DNA from: Gemmatimonadaceae bacterium
Lineage (GTDB): Bacteria > Gemmatimonadota > Gemmatimonadetes > Gemmatimonadales > Gemmatimonadaceae
Length of the DNA stretch: 13,567 nucleotides
Direction: 5' to 3'
Assembly (NCBI GenBank): GCA_019689955.1
Contig: JADGGM010000019.1
Span: forward strand, 1-13,567
Shown here: positions 1 through 6,663 of the stretch, in pieces
Numbering within the stretch: the first letter of the stretch is position 1
Layout of the letters: the number at the start of each line of letters is the position of its first letter
The notes under the pieces: generated by a model
What the model saw: the letters and a program-made list of their open reading frames with translations, nothing else
Told to the model about the DNA's origin: nothing
The model's database searches: none
Translations under genes and position numbers: made by a program

Positions 1-315
1 GTGCGGGGCGAGCAGCGGGGGGGGGGGGGGGGGGTCGTGCTGGCCGTCGGCGTCGACGGTGAGGACGGCGGAGGCGCCGAGCGCGAGGGCGCGGGCGAGG
101 CCGGCGCGGAGCGCGGCCCCCTTCCCGCGGTTCCGGGGGAAGTGCACGACCACGTCGCACGCATCGCGCGCGACGCGGAGCGTGTGGTCGCGCGAGCCGT
201 CGTCCACGGCGACGAGCGTGGCGTGCGGCACCGCGGCGCGCAGCCCGCCGGCGACCGCGGCGAGCGTGCGCTCGGCGTCGAGCGCGGGGATCACGCAGAC
301 GACCGGCGCGATCAC
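1..315 (-). CDS. Family-2 glycosyltransferase, N-terminal part (3' end beyond window)
   Basis: Likely transfers a sugar from a nucleotide-sugar donor, possibly to a polyprenyl phosphate or another envelope lipid; the acceptor cannot be told from this fragment. The 105 visible codons read through to the window edge without a stop. They show the GT2 (GT-A fold) signatures in order: a first beta strand ending in VCVIPALDAERTL (residues 7-18), the nucleotide-binding VDDGSRD (37-43), NRGKGAALRAGL (62-73) and the metal-binding DADGQHDP (88-95). The start is GTG at 315, whose GTGA overlaps the TGA stop of the MerR gene by 4 nt, so this is the last visible gene of the operon. Six consecutive prolines (95-100) come from an 18-nt C run. 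Family membership is secure from the motifs; resemblance to the DPM/polyprenyl-phosphate sugar transferase branch (DADGQHDP) is inference. Confidence 0.85.
   Translation of the reverse strand, partial: MIAPVVCVIPALDAERTLAAVAGGLRAAVPHATLVAVDDGSRDHTLRVARDACDVVVHFPRNRGKGAALRAGLARALALGASAVLTVDADGQHDPPPPPPLLAPH
17..34. repeat. 18-nt G/C homopolymer inside the glycosyltransferase gene
   Basis: Eighteen consecutive G on the plus strand (C on the coding strand). They supply the end of an Asp codon and six proline codons, just after the DADGQHD motif. The reading frame is kept: relatives usually have about five mixed residues between DP and a Leu-Leu pair, and here five prolines fill the same space. 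It could be a genuine slippage-prone tract or a base-calling artefact. Confidence 0.9.
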
Positions 316-674
316 GGCGCGTCCTCGCCGCCCAGGAGGGCGAGCACCTCGCGCAGCTCGCGCTCCACGGTCTCGATGGTCTGTACGTCGAGCGCGCTCC
401 GCGCGAGAGGTTTGAGCTCCCCCTTCTTGCGGTGCTCGTCGACCTTCTGCCGCGCGCCGTCGATCGTGTACTTCTCGGTGTAGAGCAGGTGCTTGACGAG
501 CATGATCAGCTCGATCTCGCGCCGCTGGTACACGCGGTTGCCGGACCGGTTCTTGGCCGGGCTCAGGAAGCGGAACTGGCTCTCCCAGTAGCGGAGGACG
601 TGCGGCTTGAGCCCGGTCAGCTCGCACACCTCGCCGATGGAGAAGAACTCCTGGACGGGCTCCGCGGCGCTCAT
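312..674 (-). CDS. Small MerR-family transcriptional regulator
   Basis: DNA-binding regulator of 120 residues. The winged helix-turn-helix covers residues 10-80, starting FFSIGEVCELTGLKPHVLRYWE and continuing with the wing SGNRVYQRREIELI and the helix KHLLYTEKYTIDGARQKV. Most MerR sensors carry effector-binding cysteines or a large C-terminal domain. Here only a short helical tail of about 35 residues follows (VQTIETVERELREVLALL), probably the dimerisation coiled coil, with no metal-binding cysteines. This layout matches the small MerR proteins common in Myxococcota and deltaproteobacteria. The ATG at 674 overlaps the gpsA stop in a TGATG junction, and the end overlaps the glycosyltransferase start. 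Its target is unknown; position suggests control of its own lipid/envelope operon, which is inference. A longer in-frame reading upstream exists but lies inside gpsA and has no family similarity. Confidence 0.9.
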   Translation of the reverse strand: MSAAEPVQEFFSIGEVCELTGLKPHVLRYWESQFRFLSPAKNRSGNRVYQRREIELIMLVKHLLYTEKYTIDGARQKVDEHRKKGELKPLARSALDVQTIETVERELREVLALLGGEDAP

Positions 675-1666
675 CAGTCCTGCTCCGCCCGAAGCTCGCG
701 GCGCATCAGCGCGCTGATGGCATCGCGAGGCGAGTGGTGGTCGACCAGAATGCGGTACACGGCTTCGACGATCGGCATCTCGATCCCCTCCCGCGCCGCG
801 AGTGCGTGCGCGCTGTGGGTTGTGACCACGCCTTCGGCCACGGTGTCGCGCGCGGCGAGCACGGCGTCGAGCGTCGCGCCGCGCGCGATCTCCATCCCGA
901 GCGAGCGGTTCCGGCTGAGCGCGCCGGTACACGTGAGCACGAGGTCGCCGAGCCCGGCGAGCCCGGCGAAGGTGCGCGGCGAGGCGCCGAGCGCGACGCC
1001 GAGCCGCGTGATCTCGGCGAGCCCGCGCGTGATGAGCGCGGCGCGCGAATTGTAGCCGAGCCCGAGCCCCTCGGCCATCCCGGTGGCGATCGCCATCACG
1101 TTCTTGAGTGCCCCCCCTAGCTCCACCCCCAGCTCGTCGTCGTGGGTGTAGACGCGGAACCCCTCGCCGCTCAGCGCGCGCTGGGCGCGCTCGGCCGCGC
1201 GCGCGTCGCTCGAGGCGGCGACGACCGCCGTGGGCTGCCGCGCCGCGACTTCCGCGGCGAAGCTCGGCCCCGAGAGCGCGACCACGGGGCGCCCGGGGAG
1301 CTCGTCGCGGAGCACCTGCGTCATCACGGCGAGCGTCTCGCGCTCGATCCCCTTCGTGGCCACGACGAGCATCGCGTCCGCCGGCACCGCGCACGCCCCC
1401 TGCCGCGCGACGGAACGCAGCACGTGCGACGGGGTGACGTAGAGGACCAGCTCGGCGCGGTCCATCGCGGCCGCGAGGTCGGCGGTGGCGCGCACGGCGG
1501 GGTCGAGCACGGCGCCGGGGAGGAAGCGGGGGTTCACGTGGTGCGCGTTCACCGACTCGGCCACGTCGGGCTCGTACGCCCAGAGCATCACCGCGTGCCC
1601 GTTGCGCGCCAGGAGATCGGCGAGCGCCGTCCCCCACGCTCCGGCTCCGATCACGGCGCAGCGCAT
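674..1666 (-). CDS. gpsA: NAD(P)-dependent glycerol-3-phosphate dehydrogenase
   Basis: Cytosolic enzyme that reduces dihydroxyacetone phosphate to sn-glycerol 3-phosphate, the backbone for phospholipids. It has 330 residues, the usual family length. The Rossmann motif GAGAWGTAL lies at residues 7-15, followed by YVTPSHVLR (76-84), VATKGIE (102-108) with the conserved Lys105, and LSGPSFAAEV (131-140). GALKNVMAIATG (185-196) carries the catalytic Lys188, and GLGDLVLTCTG (238-248) leads into SRNRSLG (251-257). The C-terminal MPIVEAVYRIL segment is also typical. The ATG at 1666 shares its A with the plsY stop (TGATG), and the gpsA stop does the same with the MerR gene, so re-initiation coupling is likely. 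It sits directly after plsY, which uses its product as substrate. Confidence 0.97.
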   Translation of the reverse strand: MRCAVIGAGAWGTALADLLARNGHAVMLWAYEPDVAESVNAHHVNPRFLPGAVLDPAVRATADLAAAMDRAELVLYVTPSHVLRSVARQGACAVPADAMLVVATKGIERETLAVMTQVLRDELPGRPVVALSGPSFAAEVAARQPTAVVAASSDARAAERAQRALSGEGFRVYTHDDELGVELGGALKNVMAIATGMAEGLGLGYNSRAALITRGLAEITRLGVALGASPRTFAGLAGLGDLVLTCTGALSRNRSLGMEIARGATLDAVLAARDTVAEGVVTTHSAHALAAREGIEMPIVEAVYRILVDHHSPRDAISALMRRELRAEQD

Positions 1667-2280
1667 CACGCGGCCGCCTTCCGCTTGCCGAAGCGGTGCT
1701 CCTGGCCGCGCCGCAACCGCCGAATGTTCCCGCGGTGCGTCCAGAACACGAAGAGCCCGACGATCACGCTCACCGCGAACACCGGCGTGCGCACGCCGTC
1801 GATCACGCCGACCGCGATCGGGAGCGTCGTGGCCGCGGCGAGCGAGGCGAGCGAGACGTACCCCGAGATCGCGAGCACCACGGCCCACACCCCGACCGCG
1901 ATGAGCGTGGGGAGCGGTGCGAGCGCCAGGAAGACGCCGGCGGCGGTCGCCACCCCCTTCCCCCCCGACTTCCACCCGAGGTACGGCGACCGCACGTGCC
2001 CGGCAATCGCGGCCACGCCGTACGCGAGCGCCCAGTACGAGGTGTAGACGTTCGACGCCCACGGCGCGAGAACGTACACCGGGAGCGCGCCCTTCGCCAC
2101 GTCGAACGCCATCACCAGCGTGGCGATCTTCCACCCCATCACGCGGTAGACGTTGGTCGCGCCGAGGTTCCCCGAGCCGTGGTGCCGCAGGTCGATCCCG
2201 CGAAAGACGCGCCCCGCGACATACGCCGCGGGGATCCCCCCCGCGAGGTACGAGACGATGAGCCCGATGAGCGGCGCCAT
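1666..2280 (-). CDS. plsY: Glycerol-3-phosphate acyltransferase PlsY
   Basis: Integral membrane enzyme that transfers an acyl group from acyl phosphate to glycerol 3-phosphate, giving lysophosphatidic acid; it normally works with PlsX, which is not in this window. It has 204 residues with about five hydrophobic segments (near 2-24, 50-70, 80-95, 110-135, 140-175). The three PlsY motifs are present: HGSGNLGATNVYR (34-46), the phosphate loop region GWKSGGKGVATAAG, and the C-terminal NIRRLRRGQEHRFGKR. Motif 2 has one residue more between GH and GGKG than I expect for the family (WKSGGKG against the usual FKGGKG). The ATG at 2280 overlaps the der stop as TGATG. A longer in-frame start near 2334 would lie inside der and add residues unlike the family. 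Confidence 0.96.
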   Translation of the reverse strand: MAPLIGLIVSYLAGGIPAAYVAGRVFRGIDLRHHGSGNLGATNVYRVMGWKIATLVMAFDVAKGALPVYVLAPWASNVYTSYWALAYGVAAIAGHVRSPYLGWKSGGKGVATAAGVFLALAPLPTLIAVGVWAVVLAISGYVSLASLAAATTLPIAVGVIDGVRTPVFAVSVIVGLFVFWTHRGNIRRLRRGQEHRFGKRKAAA

Positions 2281-3587
2281 CAGGCGGCCCGCCTCCGCAG
2301 CACCACGCGCAGCGGGGTGCCGGTGAACCCCCACGCCTCACGGAACCCGTTGTGCAGGTAGCGCACGTAGTGCTCCTCCAGCAGCTCGGGGTGGTTGCCG
2401 AACACCGCGATCGTCGGCGGGGCGACCTGGACCTGCGTGGCGTAGAGCAGCTTGATCTCGCGCCCGTGCGATTGCGGCGGCTGCCGCCGCGCGACGAGCT
2501 CCTCGAGCCGCGCGTTGACCTGCGAGGTGCTGATGCGCTTCTGCCGCTCCGCGTCGACCTGCAGCAGGACGTCGAGCAGCCGCGTCACGCGGAGCCCGCT
2601 CTTGGCGGACGTGAAGAGGAAGGGGACGAAGCGCAGGAAGGGTGCCTTCTCCTCCGCGTCCTTCTCGAACCGCGCGGCGGTCTTGTCGTCCTTCTCCACG
2701 AGGTCCCACTTGTTGACCACGATCACGAGCCCGGTGCCGCGCTCCCAGGCAAGGGTGGCGATCTTGAGGTCCTGGTTCTCCAGCCCTTCCGTCGCGTCGA
2801 TCATCAGCACGCAGATGTCGGCGCGGTCGATCGCGCGGCGGGTGCGGAGCGCGGAGTAGAACTCGATCCCCTCCTCCACCTTCGACTGCCGCCGGAGCCC
2901 GGCGGTGTCGATGAACATGAGCGTGCGGCCGTGGTACTGCATCGGCGCGTCGATCGCGTCGCGCGTGGTGCCCGCGGTGTCGGCGACGACGAGGCGCTCT
3001 TCGCCGAGGAGGCGGTTGACGAGCGACGACTTCCCCACGTTCGGGCGCCCGATCACGGCGATGTGCAGCGCCTCTTCCGGTTCGGCTTCCTGCTCGGGGA
3101 ACCGTTCGACGATGGCGTCGAGGAGATCTCCCGACCCCTTCCCGTTCTGCGCGGAGACGGGGTACGGGTCCCCGGCGCCGAGGCGGTAGAACTCGTAGAA
3201 GTCGGTCGAGCGCGGATCGTCGACCTTGTTGGCGACGAGGAGCCACGGCTTCTGCGCGTTGCGCAGCAGGTCGACCACGTGCGCGTCCTGCGGGTGCACG
3301 CCGACAATGGCGTCGACGACGAGGAGGAGGAGATCGGCCTCGGCGATGGCCTGGAGCACCTGGCGGCGGATCTCGACGTCCATCGGGACGTTGGGGTCCT
3401 CGGTGAGGCCGCCGGTGTCGACGAGCCAGAAGGCGCGGCCGTTCCACTCGGCGCGCGCGAAGTGGCGGTCGCGGGTCGTCCCCGCCTCGTCGCTCACGAT
3501 CGCGGCGTTCCCGCCCACGAGGCGGTTGAACAGCGCCGACTTCCCGACGTTCGGCCGCCCGACGAGGGCGACGACGGGGAGGTTCAT
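2280..3587 (-). CDS. der: Ribosome-assembly GTPase Der (EngA)
   Basis: Essential tandem GTPase that acts in late maturation of the 50S ribosomal subunit. It has 435 residues, normal for the family. The first G domain has GRPNVGKS (10-17), EAGTTRDR (34-41), DTGG (57-60) and NKVD (120-123). The second has GRPNVGKSS (180-188), TAGTTRD (204-210), DTAG (227-230) and NKWD (292-295), followed by a switch region LRRQSKVEEGIEFYS. A KH-like RNA-binding domain closes the protein (about 355-435), including the typical IKLLYATQ, VFGNHPELLEEHYVRYL and GTPLRVV. The ATG at 3587 lies in an ATGA overlap with the DUF512 gene and is preceded by a purine-rich GGGGAGGGGG stretch that can serve as Shine-Dalgarno site. 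No residues of the GTPase motifs are missing. Confidence 0.98.
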   Translation of the reverse strand: MNLPVVALVGRPNVGKSALFNRLVGGNAAIVSDEAGTTRDRHFARAEWNGRAFWLVDTGGLTEDPNVPMDVEIRRQVLQAIAEADLLLLVVDAIVGVHPQDAHVVDLLRNAQKPWLLVANKVDDPRSTDFYEFYRLGAGDPYPVSAQNGKGSGDLLDAIVERFPEQEAEPEEALHIAVIGRPNVGKSSLVNRLLGEERLVVADTAGTTRDAIDAPMQYHGRTLMFIDTAGLRRQSKVEEGIEFYSALRTRRAIDRADICVLMIDATEGLENQDLKIATLAWERGTGLVIVVNKWDLVEKDDKTAARFEKDAEEKAPFLRFVPFLFTSAKSGLRVTRLLDVLLQVDAERQKRISTSQVNARLEELVARRQPPQSHGREIKLLYATQVQVAPPTIAVFGNHPELLEEHYVRYLHNGFREAWGFTGTPLRVVLRRRAA

Positions 3588-4900
3588 GGCGCCCCCTCCC
3601 CGCGCCCCGCGCCGAGCGTCGCGCTCGACCCCTCGGCGCTCAGCACGTCGATGAAGTCGTACGAGGGGTAGACGGGGATCGGGAGCGCCTCGCGCACGTC
3701 GATGAAGACGGCATCGTCGAGGAAGACGCCGTCCTCGTTGATCGTCTCGGCCGGGATGAGCGCGAGGTCGAGGTCGTGGCGCCCGTCGAGCGCGCGGCGG
3801 ATGTCGGCGCCGACGAGGAGGCCGGCGGTGGTCGTGGTCGGACCGAAGAGGGAGCTCTGCGTCACGATGAGGTCGAACTGCGCGCCGGTCGCGGCGGTGA
3901 GCACGTCGAGCAGCTCCTGCATGATCCCCTGCCCCATCGAGACCCCGGTGACGACGCCGATGCGTCGTCCGTCGAGACGCGGGAGCTCGGCGAGCCCCTC
4001 GGCCACGCGGCGCCGCAGGTGGGCCACCGCGCCGACGCCGTTCTCGATCTGCGGGAAGTCGCCGTAGTGGGACGCATCGGGGAGCGGCCGCCCGGCGAGG
4101 AGGTAGAGCTCGTCCGAGCCGTAGACCCACCGGTCGCCGCGCTCGCGGAGCGCGCGCGCCTCCCACTGCTCCACGTGCTCCAGCAGCCGCCCGCTCGTCG
4201 CCGGGTCCATCGGCTTCCCCGTGTACAGGTGCGAGAACTGCGTGAGCCCCACGGGGACGACCGCCACCGAGATCATCGCGTCGCCGAGCGACCAGAGGTC
4301 GGCCAGCGACTGCTCGAGCACCTCGCCGTCGTTGAGCCCCGGGACGATGACCATCTGCCCGTGGAACTGGATCCCCGCCGCGGCGAGCCGCGTGAGCTGC
4401 TCCATGATGTTCGGCACGCGCGGGTTGTTGAGGAGCACCTTGCGCGCCTCCCACGGCGTGGCGTGCACCGAGACGTAGAGCGGCGAGAGGCGGTACTCGA
4501 TGATCCGCGCGATGTCCTTCTCCTTCACGTTCGAGAGCGTGGCGAAGTTGCCGTAGGCGAAGGAGAGGCGGTAGTCGTCGTCGCGCACGTAGAGGTTCCG
4601 GCGGAGCCCCTGCGGGAGCCCTTCGATGAAGCAGAACTCGCACCGGTTGGCGCACCGGCGCACGCGCGGCGGCTCGAGCTCCACGCCCAACGGCTCGCCG
4701 TCGGGGCGCTCGATCTCGTAGATCACCACCTCCCCGCCCGGGAGGACGGCTTCGATCGCGAGCTCGTCGTCCGCGGTGAGGAACTCCCAGTCGAGGAAGT
4801 CATCGAGCGCGCGTCCGTTCACGGAGCACAGCTCCGTGCCCGGGACGATCCCGATCTCGTGGGCGATGCTGCCAGGGAGTACGCGCTGAACGCGGATCAT
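3584..4900 (-). CDS. DUF512 family PDZ/radical-SAM protein
   Basis: Protein of 438 residues whose biochemical function is not established. Residues 1-65 form a PDZ-like domain (VLPGSIAHEIGIVPGTELCSVNG). A short CxxxCxxC cluster follows, with Cys83, Cys87 and Cys90 (CANRCEFCF), the [4Fe-4S]/S-adenosylmethionine signature. Next are the family-typical LPQGLRRNLYVRDDDYRLSF and NFATLSN segments. The C-terminal half (about 270-425) is the DUF512 region with VTGVSMGQGIMQELL, GLLVGADI and LIPAETINEDGVFLDD. Length agrees with the family. As I recall, this gene lies next to der in many other bacteria, notably Clostridia, so a link with ribosome assembly is plausible but is inference. The ATG at 4900 has GAGGT only 1 nt upstream, too close for an ordinary Shine-Dalgarno site. 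It opens the operon that runs to the left edge. Confidence 0.9.
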   Translation of the reverse strand: MIRVQRVLPGSIAHEIGIVPGTELCSVNGRALDDFLDWEFLTADDELAIEAVLPGGEVVIYEIERPDGEPLGVELEPPRVRRCANRCEFCFIEGLPQGLRRNLYVRDDDYRLSFAYGNFATLSNVKEKDIARIIEYRLSPLYVSVHATPWEARKVLLNNPRVPNIMEQLTRLAAAGIQFHGQMVIVPGLNDGEVLEQSLADLWSLGDAMISVAVVPVGLTQFSHLYTGKPMDPATSGRLLEHVEQWEARALRERGDRWVYGSDELYLLAGRPLPDASHYGDFPQIENGVGAVAHLRRRVAEGLAELPRLDGRRIGVVTGVSMGQGIMQELLDVLTAATGAQFDLIVTQSSLFGPTTTTAGLLVGADIRRALDGRHDLDLALIPAETINEDGVFLDDAVFIDVREALPIPVYPSYDFIDVLSAEGSSATLGAGRGEGAP

Positions 4901-4920
4901 GACCTCTCGGGTGCGCAGGA

Positions 4921-4953
4921 GGGGGGAAGACCACGTCGCGCGATCTTCCCCCC
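4921..4953. other. Perfect 10-bp hairpin in the leader of the DUF512-der operon
   Basis: GGGGGGAAGA at 4921-4930 pairs perfectly with TCTTCCCCCC at 4944-4953 around a 13-nt loop. It ends 20 nt before the DUF512 start codon. No T run follows on either strand, so it is not a classical intrinsic terminator. It could be an attenuator, a transcript-stabilising 5' structure, or a terminator without a U tract. Confidence 0.6.
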
Positions 4954-4980
4954 CGAAGCAAGGCGGGCGTAACCTGAAGT

Positions 4981-5009
4981 AAACTAGGAGATCACGCCGC
5001 CGAAAACAA
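4981..5009 (-). promoter_or_regulatory. Weak promoter candidate for the DUF512-der operon
   Basis: On the minus strand, TTGTTT (5009-5004) and TAGTTT (4986-4981) are separated by exactly 17 nt. Each matches only three of six bases of the sigma-70 consensus. They lie in the only moderately AT-rich stretch upstream of the operon. A start near 4974 would give a leader of about 75 nt holding the 4921-4953 hairpin. The -35 box overlaps the T run of the preceding terminator. Confidence 0.25.
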
Positions 5010-5025
5010 GCTGAGACAGCTAGTT
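5003..5025 (-). terminator. Intrinsic terminator after the TPR gene
   Basis: Read on the minus strand, 6 nt after the stop codon, AGCTG-TCT-CAGCT forms a 5-bp stem with a 3-nt loop. It can extend by AAC/GTT across one T-T mismatch and runs into TTTT (5006-5003). The stem is short and not very GC-rich, so efficiency may be modest, but position and T run are right. Confidence 0.5.
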
Positions 5026-5030
5026 GAGCG

Positions 5031-6599
5031 TCAGTCGCTCTTGGTCTTCCCCCTGGCCGGCTCGGCCCCGCCCTTGATCGGCGCGTACCGGTACCCAGCG
5101 ATGTCGGCCCCGTCGGCCTCCATCGTGAAGGGGGCGGTCTCCTTCGGCGCCACCGGGACCGCCGCCGACTGCGTGGCGACGACCTTCCCGGTCCGATCGA
5201 GGAACTCGACCGTCAGCGTGTCCTTCCGCGCGGCCCCGCTCGTGTTCTCGACCGTCCCGGCCAGCTTGTACTTCGTGCCGTCGTGCGTGAACTCGGAGAA
5301 CGTCACGCGCACCGGGAGCCGCTCCGAGAGCCGCACGTACTTGGCCACGGAGTCGTTCAGCGCCCGCTTCAGCTTGGGGTCGGTGGCGGCCTTCTGCTCG
5401 CCCTGGAAGGCGATCGCGACGAGCTGATAGTTGTCGGGGTTGTTCGGGTCCATCTCCGTGAGCTGCTCGGCGACCGGGAGCATCTTGTCGAACTGGTTGT
5501 TCTTCCAGTACGCGTTGGCGAGGTTGAACAACCCGGCGCGGAGGTACGGGTTCGCCTGCCGCCCGGCCTCCATGAGCTTCACGGCGATCGCGATGTTCCC
5601 CTGGCCGAAGGCCTGGGTGCCGGCGTCGTAGAGCTGCGCGTCGGAGTACTTCGACGGGTTGGCGAGCATCTCGTTCCAGAGCGAGGTGAGCGACTGCGTG
5701 TCACCCGAGGCCTGGAGCGCTGCGGTGAGCCCGGCCTGCGCGGGCTGCGCGTTGGGGCCCGACGGATACTCCTTCAGGTAGGCGCGGTAGAGCTCCGCCG
5801 CCTTCTTCATCCCGTCCTTCTGCAACTGCCCGGAATCCCCCTGCGCAGCCTTGAGCTGCGCGTAGGCGGCGCTGAACATGCTGTACTCGCGGATGTTCGC
5901 GACGTTGCTGTCCTTCGCCGCCTGCTCCGGGGTAGAGAGCGCCGCGGCCTGCTTGTACGCCTCGGAGGCGGCCTCCCAGTTGTTCTGCCGCTGCGCGATC
6001 TGCCCCTTGAAGTAGAACGAGAAGGGGGAGCCGCGATAGATGACCATCGAGCGGTCGAGCACCTGGGTGGCGGAGTCGATCTGATCGCGGTTGATCAGCG
6101 GGCCCACCTGGTTGATGAGCCGCGCCCAGGGCTGCTGACGGAAGATCAGCGTCTTCTCGGCGCACTCCGGCATCGCCGTCTCGACGGCGCGGAAGGCGCT
6201 GTCGGCCGCGGCGAGGACGTCGATGCTATCGGTCTTGTTGGTTTCGTACCCGAGGTCGCCGCGGAGGGCGACGGGGGGAACGCCGTCCTGCTCGGCCCAC
6301 ATCACCAGCGCTTCGCCGAGCGTGAAGTTCCGCGCGAGCTGGTCGCGGCCGAAGTCGGAGCGCGAGGTGAGCGCGCGGACCGCGGTCTGGAGCTTCTTCT
6401 TCGCATCCGCGCCCTTCGCGGCGCCGATCTGGAGGACGGTGACGCTGTTGTACGCGGTCCGTACCTGATCGTTCGCCCCGAAGTCGATCTTGCACTTGTC
6501 GTCGTCCTGCTTCTTGTCTTTCCCTTGCGCCGCCGCGGTGCCCGCGGCCAGCGTGCTGAGGGCGACTGCGAATCCAATCGCCGTTCGCCAAGCGTTCAT
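5031..6599 (-). CDS. Exported TPR protein with C-terminal beta-sandwich domain
   Basis: Protein of 522 residues of unknown function. An N-terminal signal peptide (Arg5, hydrophobic stretch 7-20, cleavage probably after Ala24 in TAAA-QG) is followed by a charged Lys/Asp linker. There is no lipobox cysteine, so a soluble periplasmic or secreted protein is expected. The central part (about 160-425) is alpha-helical with TPR-like repeats, for example FYFKGQIAQRQNNWEAASEA and LFNLANAYWKNNQFDKML. Residues 430-522 look like an FxLyD/DUF3426-type beta domain (KLAGTVENTSG, LTVEFLDRTGKVVATQ, APFTMEADG). Only two cysteines are visible (in DDDKCK and MPECAEK), so a disulphide is possible. The start is set by the signal peptide and a good AGGAG site. 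It is flanked by a terminator and 64 bp from larC. A scaffold role in envelope protein complexes is a guess from the domains. Confidence 0.85.
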   Translation of the reverse strand: MNAWRTAIGFAVALSTLAAGTAAAQGKDKKQDDDKCKIDFGANDQVRTAYNSVTVLQIGAAKGADAKKKLQTAVRALTSRSDFGRDQLARNFTLGEALVMWAEQDGVPPVALRGDLGYETNKTDSIDVLAAADSAFRAVETAMPECAEKTLIFRQQPWARLINQVGPLINRDQIDSATQVLDRSMVIYRGSPFSFYFKGQIAQRQNNWEAASEAYKQAAALSTPEQAAKDSNVANIREYSMFSAAYAQLKAAQGDSGQLQKDGMKKAAELYRAYLKEYPSGPNAQPAQAGLTAALQASGDTQSLTSLWNEMLANPSKYSDAQLYDAGTQAFGQGNIAIAVKLMEAGRQANPYLRAGLFNLANAYWKNNQFDKMLPVAEQLTEMDPNNPDNYQLVAIAFQGEQKAATDPKLKRALNDSVAKYVRLSERLPVRVTFSEFTHDGTKYKLAGTVENTSGAARKDTLTVEFLDRTGKVVATQSAAVPVAPKETAPFTMEADGADIAGYRYAPIKGGAEPARGKTKSD

Positions 6600-6606
6600 C
6601 GAGCGT

Positions 6607-6611
6607 CTCCT
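6607..6611 (-). promoter_or_regulatory. Shine-Dalgarno site fixing the TPR-gene start
   Basis: AGGAG on the minus strand, 7 nt before the ATG at 6599. It is the clearest ribosome-binding site in the window and selects this ATG over an in-frame extension that would start about 150 bp upstream and overlap larC. Confidence 0.8.
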
Positions 6612-6663
6612 GGAAGAATGCGAAGGGACGAGCGTCGCCGCCCGTCGGTCCGGGAACCCCACC

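Noticed and set aside
3585..4655. Upstream extension of the der frame across the DUF512 gene
   Set aside because: The extension is a shadow of the DUF512 frame. Der homology starts exactly at the ATG in the ATGA overlap.
6600..6636. Repeated GACGCTCG octamer upstream of the TPR gene as an operator
   Set aside because: Two 8-mers at 6600-6607 and 6629-6636 are easily due to chance in GC-rich DNA, and the proximal copy lies at the start codon within the ribosome-binding region.
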